Origin: Shumkonia mesophila
GTDB taxonomy: Bacteria > Pseudomonadota > Alphaproteobacteria > Rhodospirillales > Shumkoniaceae
Assembly: GCF_026163695.1 (NCBI RefSeq)
Contig: NZ_JAOTID010000004.1
Span: 248,001-312,000, forward strand
Reading direction: 5' to 3'
DNA length: 64,000 nucleotides
The translations under genes were made by a program, and so were the position numbers. This document shows, in pieces, positions 56,981 through 64,000 of this stretch (position 1 is its first letter; each line of letters opens with the position of its first letter). The notes below the pieces were generated by a model, which had not been told where the DNA came from, made no database searches, and saw only the letters and a list, made by a program, of their open reading frames with translations.

Positions 56981-57097
56981 TGTTTCACTCCGTATCAGAT
57001 TGTGAACTACTTAAGATACGGGGCGAATTACCGCTTCGGGGAGTCGTACGTGTAGTTTATTGTTGTTTTTGTTTTAGCGTTTATTTGTACAGTATCT

Positions 57098-57808
57098 TCA
57101 TGCAGCACCAAGCTTCGCGTCGCGATCCAGAATCGACGGGTGATTTATCAACTCATCGACGAAAAGTTTCCGCGCCGTCTGGAGATGCTCGTGGCTGATG
57201 GCTTCGGCTCGATCTCCGTCTCCTTCGCGGATCGCAGCGAGCAGCGCCAAGTGCTGTGCGCGCGCTGTGCGGTTTATGTCGGTGCCGGCCAGTCCGAGGT
57301 GGCGAATGCGCTGACTTTCGTCGAGATGCTGGATTATGGCCACCGCCAAACGCCAGTTCCCGGAGGCGTTCGCGATGGTCGCGTGGAGTTCGTAGGTCGC
57401 CTGCAAGTAGATCGCCCGGCTTACCGGATCTCCCGGTCGATACTCCTGGCGGCAGATCTCCGCCAACCGATCCAGGACACTGCCGCCGATTCGTCCCGCC
57501 GCCATACGGGCTGCCTTGGGTTCGAGAATGATCCGCATCTCGAAGACGTCGATGACATCCCGGATGGTCAACCGCGCGACCCGATGGCCGCGCCGCGCAA
57601 GGGGCTCGACCAATCTTTCCTGGCAAAGGCGGGACAGCGCGCTGCGGATGGGAGCCTTTCCAAGCCCGTAGCGCTGCGCGAGATGCGCCTCGGAAACCTG
57701 CTCGCCCGGCTTCAGACGGCACTGAACGATGTCCGACCGCAACAACTCGTACGCCGTATCGATCAGCCGTTTCGGCGAATCCGGTGTATCTGGGGTTTGG
57801 CGGTGCAC
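57098..57808 (-). CDS. GntR family regulator, FCD subgroup (island 2)
   Basis: The 236 aa protein's winged helix is DTAYELLRSDIVQCRLKPGEQVSEAHLAQRYGLGKAPIRSALSRLCQERLVEPLARRGHRVARLTI. The FCD-type helical domain follows with RIILEPKAARMAAG and late His residues (HLALLAAIREGDGDRAEAISHEHLQ). GTG 57808 was taken because GGAG lies 6 nt before; ATG 57850 is possible but has no site and abuts a palindrome. It is first in the island 2 operon and divergent from nothing intact, as the far side holds only gene remnants. Confidence 0.87.
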   Translation of the reverse strand: MHRQTPDTPDSPKRLIDTAYELLRSDIVQCRLKPGEQVSEAHLAQRYGLGKAPIRSALSRLCQERLVEPLARRGHRVARLTIRDVIDVFEMRIILEPKAARMAAGRIGGSVLDRLAEICRQEYRPGDPVSRAIYLQATYELHATIANASGNWRLAVAIIQHLDESQRIRHLGLAGTDINRTARAQHLALLAAIREGDGDRAEAISHEHLQTARKLFVDELINHPSILDRDAKLGAA

Positions 57809-57852
57809 GGCAGTCTCCGTTGAAATGCCAGAGGAGCATATTGAGCTCATTC

Positions 57853-57895
57853 TGACATGTCAATTACAAAATATTTTCCGCTGTTAACATGTCAT
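57853..57895 (-). promoter_or_regulatory. Paired ACATGTCA operator-like sites upstream of gntR
   Basis: A perfect 10-bp palindrome TGACATGTCA stands at 57853-57862. A second copy of the 8-mer ACATGTCA is at 57887-57894, 32 bp away (about three helical turns), within AT-rich sequence. The spacing suits two dimers of the GntR protein encoded next. Promoter hexamers could not be set with confidence. Confidence 0.55.
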
Positions 57896-58024
57896 AAATT
57901 TAAAAAGGAGCCCCGACGCCCCATTCGCGAACGGCGCGGCACCCCGCCCCCCTTCCGGGCGCACGGACCCCGAAAATGCTTGGCCGCCCTGCCCCGGAAA
58001 CCAGCCGTCGCCGACAAGCAAAAC

Positions 58025-58162
58025 GACGGCTCCCTCTACTGCGATAGGCACACCCACGGTGCCGACATCATCGTGGTGATCAACAACCGCAATCCCCATA
58101 CCAGCGACAAGGGTGGCTCACGCGAGATGATGATCATCGGCATGGGCAAGCATCATGGTGCC
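58025..58162 (+). pseudogene. Remnant of a LarA-like (DUF2088, nickel-pincer racemase family) gene
   Basis: About 46 codons read NDGSLYCDRHTHGADIIVVI, then NNRNPHTSDKGGSREMMIIG, then MGKHHGA. This matches the internal segment of DUF2088 lactate-racemase-like proteins in which ADxIVVVNRxKPHT is followed by MKMxxIGLGKxxGA. Both ends of the gene are missing: upstream the frame is unlike any family and downstream it is cut exactly where the cysQ repeat begins (58159). It is a decayed catabolic gene at the island edge. Confidence 0.7.
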
Positions 58163-58356
58163 GCGTCGCCGCCGGCGAGGCCGACCTCTACCCGCGCATG
58201 GGCCGCACCATGGAATGGGACACCGCCGCCGGCCACGCCATCCTGCGCTTCGCAGGCGGAACCGTGCGCACCCTGGAGGGGCACGGGCTTTCCTATGGAA
58301 AACCGGGGTTCGAGAACCCCTATTTCGTGGCCCGCGCCCCCCTTGTCCATCCCTGA
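58159..58356 (+). pseudogene. cysQ: 5'-truncated cysQ copy, right boundary of island 2
   Basis: It covers the codons from CRVAAGEADLYPRMGRTMEW to NPYFVA, 174 bp with one mismatch to 50758-50931, and then continues in frame as RAPLVHP and a TGA at 58354. The intact gene ends TGLPS instead. The first ~195 residues are missing. The FVAR ending looks closer to the usual CysQ C-terminus (FVARG type) than FVATG, so this may be the original end left behind when the island inserted. Confidence 0.9.
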
Positions 58357-58516
58357 AATCGGCCCATCGCCCTTGATTTTTTCGGCCTCAGCGCGCATAC
58401 TGATCGCGGTATCCAAATCGGGTACCGTTATAGCCGCCGCACTCGATGCGGTGACTGCCGAGCCAGATCATTACCGCGGGTGGTCTAGGCTGACCGCAGA
58501 CAATCTACGAGAGTAA

Positions 58517-58547
58517 AAAGAGCCGTTGGTATGTCCGACGGCTCTTT
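58517..58547 (+). terminator. Hairpin terminator before sua5
   Basis: AAAGAGCCGT (58517-58526) pairs with ACGGCTCTTT (58538-58547), an 11-nt loop between, then GTTGTG. It should stop plus-strand transcription coming from the former cysQ end and shows that the ATG at 58531, in the loop, is not a gene start. The TAA at 58514 directly before it closes a frame of unknown value (…LDAVTAEPDHYRGWSRLTADNLRE). Confidence 0.65.
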
Positions 58548-58605
58548 GTTGTGTATGCTTCACCTGTTGCCCACCACACGAACACACGACGGACCGGATT
58601 CCACG

Positions 58606-59589
58606 TTGACCCATCGCCAGACCTCGATCCTCAAGGCCTCCCCGGAGGCCATCCACGAGGCCGCGCAAGCGCTTCGGCGCGGCGGCCTGGTCGCCTTTCC
58701 AACCGAGACGGTGTACGGCCTGGGGGCGGACGCCACCAGCGACGCGGCGGTCGCCGCCATCTTCGCCGCCAAGAACCGGCCCCAGTTCAATCCGCTGATC
58801 GTCCATTTCGCCGATGCCGAAAGGGCGGCGGCGGCCGTCGCCTTCGACGAACGGGCCCGCACGATGGCCCAAGCCTTTTGGCCGGGGCCCCTGACCCTGG
58901 TGCTGCCCAGGCGCGCCGCCAACGGCATCTCGCTCCTGGTCAGCGCCGGGCTCGACACCGTGGCCGTGCGCGTTCCCAGCCAGCCGGTGGCGCGGGCGCT
59001 GCTTGTCGAGGCCGGCCTTCCCGTCGCCGCGCCCAGCGCCAACCGCTCGTTCTCGGTCAGCCCGACGACGGCATCGCACGTCGCCGCCGACCTCGATGGG
59101 CGCATCGATCTCATCCTGGATGACGGCCCGTGCCGGCTTGGCCTGGAATCGACGGTCGTCGACCTCAGCACGAAAGCCTCCACGCTGCTGCGCCTGGGCG
59201 GCCTTCCAGTCGAGGACATCGAGGCCGTCATCGGGCCGCTGGCCCCCCCCACCGGCGGCCGGCCGAAGTCGCCGGGCATGTTGAGCCGCCACTACGCGCC
59301 CGGCCGGCCGGTCCGCCTGAACGCCGCCGAGGCCGGCCCCGACGAGGCCCTGCTCGGCTTCGGCCCGCATGTTCCCGGCGCCACCCTCAACCTGAGCCCG
59401 CGCGGCAACCTTGCGGAGGCCGCCGCCAACTTCTTCGCCATGATGCGCGAACTGGACCGCGGCGAGTTCGCCGCCATCGCCGTCTCGCCCATTCCGCAGA
59501 CGGGCCTGGGGCGCGCCATCAACGACCGCCTGAACCGCGCGGCCACCCCGCAGGGAGCAGACGACATGAACGGGATTTCGGCGCCATGA
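58606..59589 (+). CDS. sua5: L-threonylcarbamoyladenylate synthase, Sua5/YrdC-YciO type
   Basis: The 327 aa enzyme makes threonylcarbamoyl-AMP for tRNA t6A. It has the YrdC domain (RRGGLVAFPTETVYGLGADATSDAAVAAIFAAKNRPQFNPLIVHF, PAAPSANRSFSVSPTTASHV) and the C-terminal Sua5 domain after the linker SPGMLSRHYAPGRPV. TTG 58606 was chosen by family start; ATG 58531 and 58555 lie in or next to the terminator hairpin. Its stop overlaps the next start (ATGA). Confidence 0.92.
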   Translation: MTHRQTSILKASPEAIHEAAQALRRGGLVAFPTETVYGLGADATSDAAVAAIFAAKNRPQFNPLIVHFADAERAAAAVAFDERARTMAQAFWPGPLTLVLPRRAANGISLLVSAGLDTVAVRVPSQPVARALLVEAGLPVAAPSANRSFSVSPTTASHVAADLDGRIDLILDDGPCRLGLESTVVDLSTKASTLLRLGGLPVEDIEAVIGPLAPPTGGRPKSPGMLSRHYAPGRPVRLNAAEAGPDEALLGFGPHVPGATLNLSPRGNLAEAAANFFAMMRELDRGEFAAIAVSPIPQTGLGRAINDRLNRAATPQGADDMNGISAP

Positions 59590-61010
59590 TGACGGCGGGC
59601 CAGGCCCTGGCCGCCATCCGCACCGCCGTCGGGCCGAAGGGATGGATCGACGATGCGTCCACGATGGAGCCCTACCTCAAGGAAAGCCGCGGCCTTTACC
59701 GCGGGCATTGCGCCGCCGTCGTGCGCCCGGCCTCGACCGCGGAAACCGCCGAGGTGGTGCGGCTGTGCGCCGCCGTCGGCCTGCCGATCACGCCCCAGGG
59801 CGGCAACACCGGCCATGTCGGCGGCGGCGTGCCGGAGGGCGGCATCATCCTTTCCGTCGGGCGCATGAACCGCATCCGCACCATCGACCCCTTGAACCAC
59901 ACGATGACGGTGGAAGCCGGGTGCATCCTGGCGGAGATCCAGCGCGCCGCCGAGAATATCGGCTGCCTGTTTCCGCTGAGCATGGCCTCGGAAGGCAGCT
60001 GCCAGATCGGCGGCAACCTGTCGACCAACGCCGGCGGCATCGCCGTGCTGCGCTATGGCAACGCCCGCGAACAGGTCATGGGCCTTGAGGTGGTGTTGCC
60101 GGACGGCCAGGTGTGGAACGGGCTGCGCGGCCTGCGCAAGGACAACACCGGCTACGACTTGAAGCACCTGTTCATCGGCGCCGAGGGGACGCTGGGCATC
60201 ATCACGGCGGCCGTCGTCAAGCTCTACCCCCGCCCCAAGGTACGGGAAACGGCGCTGGCCGGCATGACCAGCGTGGAAGCCGTGCTGGATCTCTTCGCGC
60301 GGGTCCGCGACGCCGCCGGCGACACCCTGACCGGCTTCGAGATGATGCCGCGCATCGCAGTCGAATTCGGCTGCCGGCACATGCCGGGGGTGGCCGACCC
60401 GTTCGGGGAGCCGCATCGCTACTACGCGCTGATCGAACTGACCAGTTCGCGCCCGGGCGATCCGCTGCGCGACGTCCTGCAGAACGAACTCGCCCAGGCC
60501 CTGGAAGGCGGCCTCATCGCCGACGCCGTGGTCGCCGCCAGCCTGTCGCAGGCCGACGCCCTGTGGAGAATCAGGGAAGCCATCCCGGAAGCCCAGAAGC
60601 ACGAGGGCGGCAGCATCAAGCACGACATCTCGGTGCCGGTGTCGCGCATCGCCGATTTCATGAACTTGGCCATTCCCAGGATGGAGCGGGAAATTCCGGG
60701 GGTACGGGTGTGCGCCTTCGGGCACGTCGGCGACGGCAACATCCACTTCAACCTGAGCCAGCCGATCGGCGCCGACCGCCAGGCGTTCCTGGACCGCTGG
60801 CAACCGATCAACCGCATCGTCAACGCCATGGTCGCCGACCTTGGCGGCAGCATCAGCGCCGAACACGGGATCGGCCGCCTGAAGGTGAACCAGCTGCGCG
60901 AATTCAAGCCGGAGCCGGAAATCGCCATGATGCGCAAGATCAAGGCCGCGCTCGACGCCGGCAACATCATGAATCCCGGAAAGGTCATCCTCCCGCAAGA
61001 CAAGCGATGA
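59586..61010 (+). CDS. FAD-linked 2-hydroxyacid dehydrogenase (GlcD/D-LDH type)
   Basis: The 474 aa protein has an N-terminal FAD-binding PCMH domain (VVRPASTAETAEVVRLCAAVGLPITPQGGNTGHVGGGVPEGGIILSVGRMNRI, SEGSCQIGGNLSTNAGGIAVLRYGN, LFIGAEGTLGIITAAVVKLYP). The C-terminal FAD oxidase domain has FGHVGDGNIHFNLSQP and ISAEHGIGRLK with the catalytic His. It oxidises a D-2-hydroxyacid (D-lactate, D-2-hydroxyglutarate or glycolate). It overlaps sua5 by 4 nt. The exact substrate is open. Confidence 0.9.
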   Translation: MMTAGQALAAIRTAVGPKGWIDDASTMEPYLKESRGLYRGHCAAVVRPASTAETAEVVRLCAAVGLPITPQGGNTGHVGGGVPEGGIILSVGRMNRIRTIDPLNHTMTVEAGCILAEIQRAAENIGCLFPLSMASEGSCQIGGNLSTNAGGIAVLRYGNAREQVMGLEVVLPDGQVWNGLRGLRKDNTGYDLKHLFIGAEGTLGIITAAVVKLYPRPKVRETALAGMTSVEAVLDLFARVRDAAGDTLTGFEMMPRIAVEFGCRHMPGVADPFGEPHRYYALIELTSSRPGDPLRDVLQNELAQALEGGLIADAVVAASLSQADALWRIREAIPEAQKHEGGSIKHDISVPVSRIADFMNLAIPRMEREIPGVRVCAFGHVGDGNIHFNLSQPIGADRQAFLDRWQPINRIVNAMVADLGGSISAEHGIGRLKVNQLREFKPEPEIAMMRKIKAALDAGNIMNPGKVILPQDKR

Positions 61011-61044
61011 CGGGCCCGAGGCACCGGCCAGCCCCAAAAAAGAT

Positions 61045-61072
61045 TTGCCGGGCCCTTTTGGGGGTCCGGCAA
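61045..61072 (+). terminator. Hairpin after the FAD dehydrogenase gene
   Basis: TTGCCGG (61045-61051) pairs with CCGGCAA (61066-61072), with further GGCCC / GGGGTC pairing in the loop; GTTTAAC follows. It is a likely weak terminator before the lptFG operon. The rest of the gap to 61434 shows no gene and should hold the lptF promoter. Confidence 0.6.
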
Positions 61073-61434
61073 GTTTAACAGGGAGGCTTCATCGTTCGAG
61101 AGGGAGACGATGGCTGTCCGGCCTTGAGGGGGAGGGGGGAGACTGGGAGGGGCGGACAGCCACCGTATTTTTACTGATCTTTGATCGGTTGTAAGACCCG
61201 GTGATCAGCACCCGTGCAACGAACCACGATGTAGACACTAGCCCCCATTCGTTTCGCGAGTATGTCAAAGCGCGTGTTTTTTGTTTCATTTTGTAACAGT
61301 TCGAAGACGATGTGTCGCAGAACGGTGTCGCCGCCACCGGCGAGCGGGGAACGCGAACTTTTTATGGTTATTCCTTGATTCCCAGGCGTTTTTCCCACAA
61401 TTTGGCGCATGCTCTGCAGCCGGGATACGGCCTC

Positions 61435-62559
61435 ATGACCAGAATGGGCCTGTACATGTTCCGACAGCTTGTCGTCGGCATGATCATGGTTACGGCCGGC
61501 CTGACCTGCGTCATCTGGCTGATGCAGTCGCTGCGCTTCGTCGAAATGATCGTCAACCGCGGCCTGACCGTCGGCACCTTCCTTTACATGACCATGCTCA
61601 TGCTGCCCAACTTCCTGCCGATCGTGCTGCCGATCGCGCTGTTCACGGTGGTCGTGTTCATCTACAGCAAATTGAGCACCGACCGCGAACTGATCGTCAT
61701 GCGGGGCGCGGGATTGAGCCAATGGGCCCTGGCCAAGCCGGCCATCCTGCTCGGCATGATCGTCGTTCTCCTGATCTACGCGATCAACCTTTTCATCATG
61801 CCGGAATCGTGGCGCAAGTTCCGCGAGATGCAATGGGCCTTTCGCCACAGCTTCGCGCATGTCGTCCTCCAGGAAGGGGCCTTCAACGCGCTCAGCAGCG
61901 ACATCACGGTCTATGTCCGCGAGCGCAGCAAGGACGGCCAATTGCGCGGCCTCCTGGTGCACGACAACCGAGACAAGGAAAAGCCGACCACCTACATGGC
62001 CGAACGCGGGGCCCTGGTCGAAAGCGGCGCCGGAGCCCGCCTGGTCCTTTTCGAAGGCAATCGCCAGGAGATGGACCGCAAAACCGGCCGCCTGTCGCTC
62101 CTCTATTTCGACCGCTCGGCCTTCGACCTGGAAGACGTGCTGGAGAGCCCCGAGGCCCGATACCGGGAAGCCAGCGAACGGACGCTGGACGAACTCTTGA
62201 ACGTCTCCAACGACCCGACGGTGCCGCCACAGGACCACGGCAAGTTCACCGTCGAGGCGCACAAGAGGCTGTCGTCGCCCCTTCTCGCCATGGGGTTCAA
62301 CATCATCGCCCTGGCCTGCATGCTGTCCGGGACGTTCAGCCGGCGATCCCAAAGCCATCGGGTGATTCTGGCCATCGCGTTCCTGATCGTCGTCCAGGCC
62401 GGCGTCCTTGCCATCCAATATTACAGCGCACGCGATTTGGCCTGGATTCCCGTTCTCTACGCCTCTGCCGTGGCTCCATCCATCTTCGGCTACATGGCGC
62501 TGCTACACGCCAGGGACTGGCACCGCCGCCGGAACCGCCCGGCCGTGGCAACACCGTAA
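61435..62559 (+). CDS. lptF: LPS export ABC transporter permease LptF
   Basis: The 374 aa inner-membrane protein has three TM helices at each end with a periplasmic beta-jellyroll between (~residues 125-260). YjgP/YjgQ signatures are LMQSLRFVEMIVNRGLTVGTFLYMTMLMLPNFLPIVLPIALFTVVVFIYSKLSTDRELIVMRGAGLSQWAL and SSPLLAMGFNIIALACMLSG. ATG 61435 was taken; the frame extends 41 codons upstream without a site. With LptG and LptB it lifts LPS from the inner membrane. lptG follows after 14 bp. Confidence 0.92.
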   Translation: MTRMGLYMFRQLVVGMIMVTAGLTCVIWLMQSLRFVEMIVNRGLTVGTFLYMTMLMLPNFLPIVLPIALFTVVVFIYSKLSTDRELIVMRGAGLSQWALAKPAILLGMIVVLLIYAINLFIMPESWRKFREMQWAFRHSFAHVVLQEGAFNALSSDITVYVRERSKDGQLRGLLVHDNRDKEKPTTYMAERGALVESGAGARLVLFEGNRQEMDRKTGRLSLLYFDRSAFDLEDVLESPEARYREASERTLDELLNVSNDPTVPPQDHGKFTVEAHKRLSSPLLAMGFNIIALACMLSGTFSRRSQSHRVILAIAFLIVVQAGVLAIQYYSARDLAWIPVLYASAVAPSIFGYMALLHARDWHRRRNRPAVATP

Positions 62560-62573
62560 CCGGGAGCTGGGCC

Positions 62574-63680
62574 GTGGCGATCCGTCTTTCCTCGACGCTC
62601 TCTTTCTACATCGGCCGCAATTTCCTGGTCGGCTTCCTGATGCTGTTCGGGATTTTCCTGATGATCATCCTGATGTTCGACGTCATCGAACTGATGCGGC
62701 GGGCATCGTCGAAATCCCACATCACCTTCACCCTTGTCCTGGAAATGGCGCTGCTGAAGCTGCCCCACATGGGTCAGCAGCTTTTCCCGTTCGCCGCCCT
62801 GTTCGGGGCCATGGCCGTTTTCTGGCGACTGACCCGGTATCACGAGTTGGTGGTGACCCGGGCGGCCGGGGTGTCGGCTTGGCAGTTCCTGTTTCCGGTG
62901 GTGACGATCGCGCTTCTGCTGGGCGTGCTGAAGATCACCACGCTGAACCCGCTGGCGGCTGTGCTGCTGACCCGCTACGAGCGCCTGGAGTCGACGGAAT
63001 TCAAGGGCGAGGTCAGCTTCCTGGCGTTGTCGAAAAGCGGCCTATGGTTGCGCCAGGCGAACCAAAACGGGCAGTCCGTCATCTTCGCCACCCACGTCTT
63101 CCAGGAACGCACCCTGGTCGAATTGAAGAACGTCCTGGTTTTCATCTACGAGGGCGACAGCAAGTTCCTGGGGCGCATCGACGCCGATTCCGCCCGTCTC
63201 GAGGACGGCTTCTGGCACATGAAGAACGCCCGCATTTCCGCGCCCGAGCAGCCCACCCAATTCGACAAGGAATACTGGCTGGCGACGGACCTGACGTTGG
63301 ACAAGATCCAGGACAGCTTCGCCACCCCCGAAACCATGTCGTTCTGGGCGCTGCCGGAGTTCATCGAAACGCTCGAGAAATCCGGGTTTTCGGCGGTCCG
63401 CCACCGCCTGTACTGGAACTCGCTGCTGGCCGCGCCGCTGATGATCTGCGCGATGATCCTGATTGCCGCCACCTTCACCCTGCGCCATTCCCGGCGCAGC
63501 GGAAACACGGTTGTCGTGGCCGGCGGCATCCTGGCCGGGTTCGTCGTCTATTTCTTCCAGGACATCGTTTTCGCGCTCGGCCTGTCGAACAGCATCCCGG
63601 TCGCGCTGGCGGCGTGGGCTCCCGCCAGCATCGCCACGCTGCTGGGGCTTGCCATGTTGCTTCATCTCGAAGATGGTTGA
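62574..63680 (+). CDS. lptG: LPS export ABC transporter permease LptG
   Basis: The 368 aa protein has the same YjgP/YjgQ fold as LptF: SSTLSFYIGRNFLVGFLMLFGIFLMIILMFDVIELMRR, QLFPFAALFGAMAVFWRLTRYHELVVTRAAGVSAWQFL, C-terminal helices RHRLYWNSLLAAPLMICAMILIAATFTLRHSRRSGN. The start is GTG 62574 with GGGAG 7 nt before. It lies 3 bp before lptD. Confidence 0.93.
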   Translation: MAIRLSSTLSFYIGRNFLVGFLMLFGIFLMIILMFDVIELMRRASSKSHITFTLVLEMALLKLPHMGQQLFPFAALFGAMAVFWRLTRYHELVVTRAAGVSAWQFLFPVVTIALLLGVLKITTLNPLAAVLLTRYERLESTEFKGEVSFLALSKSGLWLRQANQNGQSVIFATHVFQERTLVELKNVLVFIYEGDSKFLGRIDADSARLEDGFWHMKNARISAPEQPTQFDKEYWLATDLTLDKIQDSFATPETMSFWALPEFIETLEKSGFSAVRHRLYWNSLLAAPLMICAMILIAATFTLRHSRRSGNTVVVAGGILAGFVVYFFQDIVFALGLSNSIPVALAAWAPASIATLLGLAMLLHLEDG

Positions 63681-63683
63681 TCC

Positions 63684-64000
63684 ATGATGGCAAGGTTGCT
63701 TCCCAGTCTCCTGGCCGCCGCCGGGATCGTTGCCGCAGCCTTGCTGTTGCCGGCGCTGGCGCGCGCGCAGCAGCCGGCCGGAGCCGAAGAACCCCCGGTC
63801 CTGCTCAGGGCCGATTCCATGAGCTACGACCGCGAACTGGGCGTGGTGACCGCGAGCGGCCATGTCGAAGTTTCGCGCAACAACCAGGTCCTGCTGACCG
63901 ACCATCTTATCTACAACCAGCGCGACGACCTGGTGACGGCGACCGGCAACGTCAGTCTTCTCGAGCCCGAGGGCAACGTCTTCTTCGCCGACTACGTGGA
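63684..64000 (+). CDS. lptD: LPS-assembly protein LptD, 3' truncated by window edge
   Basis: The first 105 codons are present. The signal peptide ends LPALARAQQPAG. The OstA/LptA-like N-terminal domain follows: VLLRADSMSYDRELGVVTASGHVEVSRNNQVLLTDHLIYNQRDDLVTATGNVSLLEPEGNVFFADYVE. The barrel lies beyond the window. ATG 63684 (a second ATG follows directly) is 3 bp after lptG; the lptF-lptG-lptD order is usual in alphaproteobacteria and favours LptD over LptA. Confidence 0.87.
   Translation, partial: MMARLLPSLLAAAGIVAAALLLPALARAQQPAGAEEPPVLLRADSMSYDRELGVVTASGHVEVSRNNQVLLTDHLIYNQRDDLVTATGNVSLLEPEGNVFFADYV

Noticed and set aside
57857-58516. Single 219-codon ORF across the right edge of island 2
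   Set aside because: It joins unrelated pieces: AT-rich upstream DNA, a LarA-like remnant, the cysQ fragment read in the wrong frame, and a tail of unknown value.
58372-58516. Possible small gene ending LTADNLRE before the terminator
   Set aside because: The frame looks weakly coding and ends at a terminator, but no start with a ribosome site and no family could be found; too uncertain to list.

Overview
This 64 kb window is chromosomal DNA from a GC-rich Gram-negative bacterium. The gene set points to an alphaproteobacterium, most likely of Rhodospirillales type: an Hda-like DnaA paralogue beside an AI-2E permease, purM-purN, an lptF-lptG-lptD run, a coxMNOP-like aa3-type oxidase cluster, and an AmmeMemoRadiSam gene pair. 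This placement rests on gene content and order only; no rRNA or tRNA gene was found.

Layout. 1-4.3 kb: a polyphosphate operon (5'-truncated pap, ppk1, sixA). 4.3-9.8 kb: a MipA/OmpV porin divergent from a TetR regulator, a LysE exporter, a Mur ligase divergent from an LD-carboxypeptidase (murein recycling), and dodecin. 9.8-14.8 kb: island 1, a TRAP-transporter module with a COG1237 metallo-beta-lactamase-fold protein and a GntR regulator. 14.9-20.6 kb: MacA/MacB-like export, a Cys-rich secreted protein, and an ECF sigma/membrane protein/periplasmic sensor operon. 20.7-25.9 kb: hda, permease, pgsA-like, DUF2066, purM, purN. 26.1-30.6 kb: a five-gene cytochrome c oxidase operon. 31-50 kb: a DUF2189 membrane protein, a diguanylate cyclase, ndk, an ABC-F ATPase, a phosphoesterase, uraA and upp (uracil salvage), two lipoproteins, a PfkB kinase, an MFS carrier, holC, pepA, a flippase-like membrane protein, and the AmmeMemoRadiSam genes. 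50.1-50.9 kb: cysQ. 51-58.2 kb: island 2, a second TRAP module with RidA, a UPF0597 Fe-S serine/cysteine deaminase relative, a UroD-family protein and a GntR regulator. 58.6-64 kb: Sua5, a FAD-linked hydroxyacid dehydrogenase, and lptF-lptG-lptD (lptD cut by the window end).

Main finding. Both TRAP modules sit directly behind the 3' end of an intact plus-strand gene (dodecin, cysQ). Each is closed at its far side by a second, 5'-truncated copy of that gene's 3' end: 103 bp with 4 mismatches for dodecin, and 174 bp with 1 mismatch for cysQ. In both, all module genes run on the minus strand and the GntR regulator gene is the one nearest the distal repeat. This looks like two insertions of the same kind of element, using gene 3' ends as attachment or recombination sites, although no recombinase gene is visible. 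At island 2 the displaced cysQ end carries a different C-terminus, and it abuts a remnant of a LarA-like (DUF2088) gene.

The window also holds several intergenic palindromic repeat families: five copies of a roughly 115 bp CCCTCTCCGCCC element, two GGGGACACCATACTT elements with 27-28 bp arms, two GTCATKCC elements, and one CACAGAG-type element.
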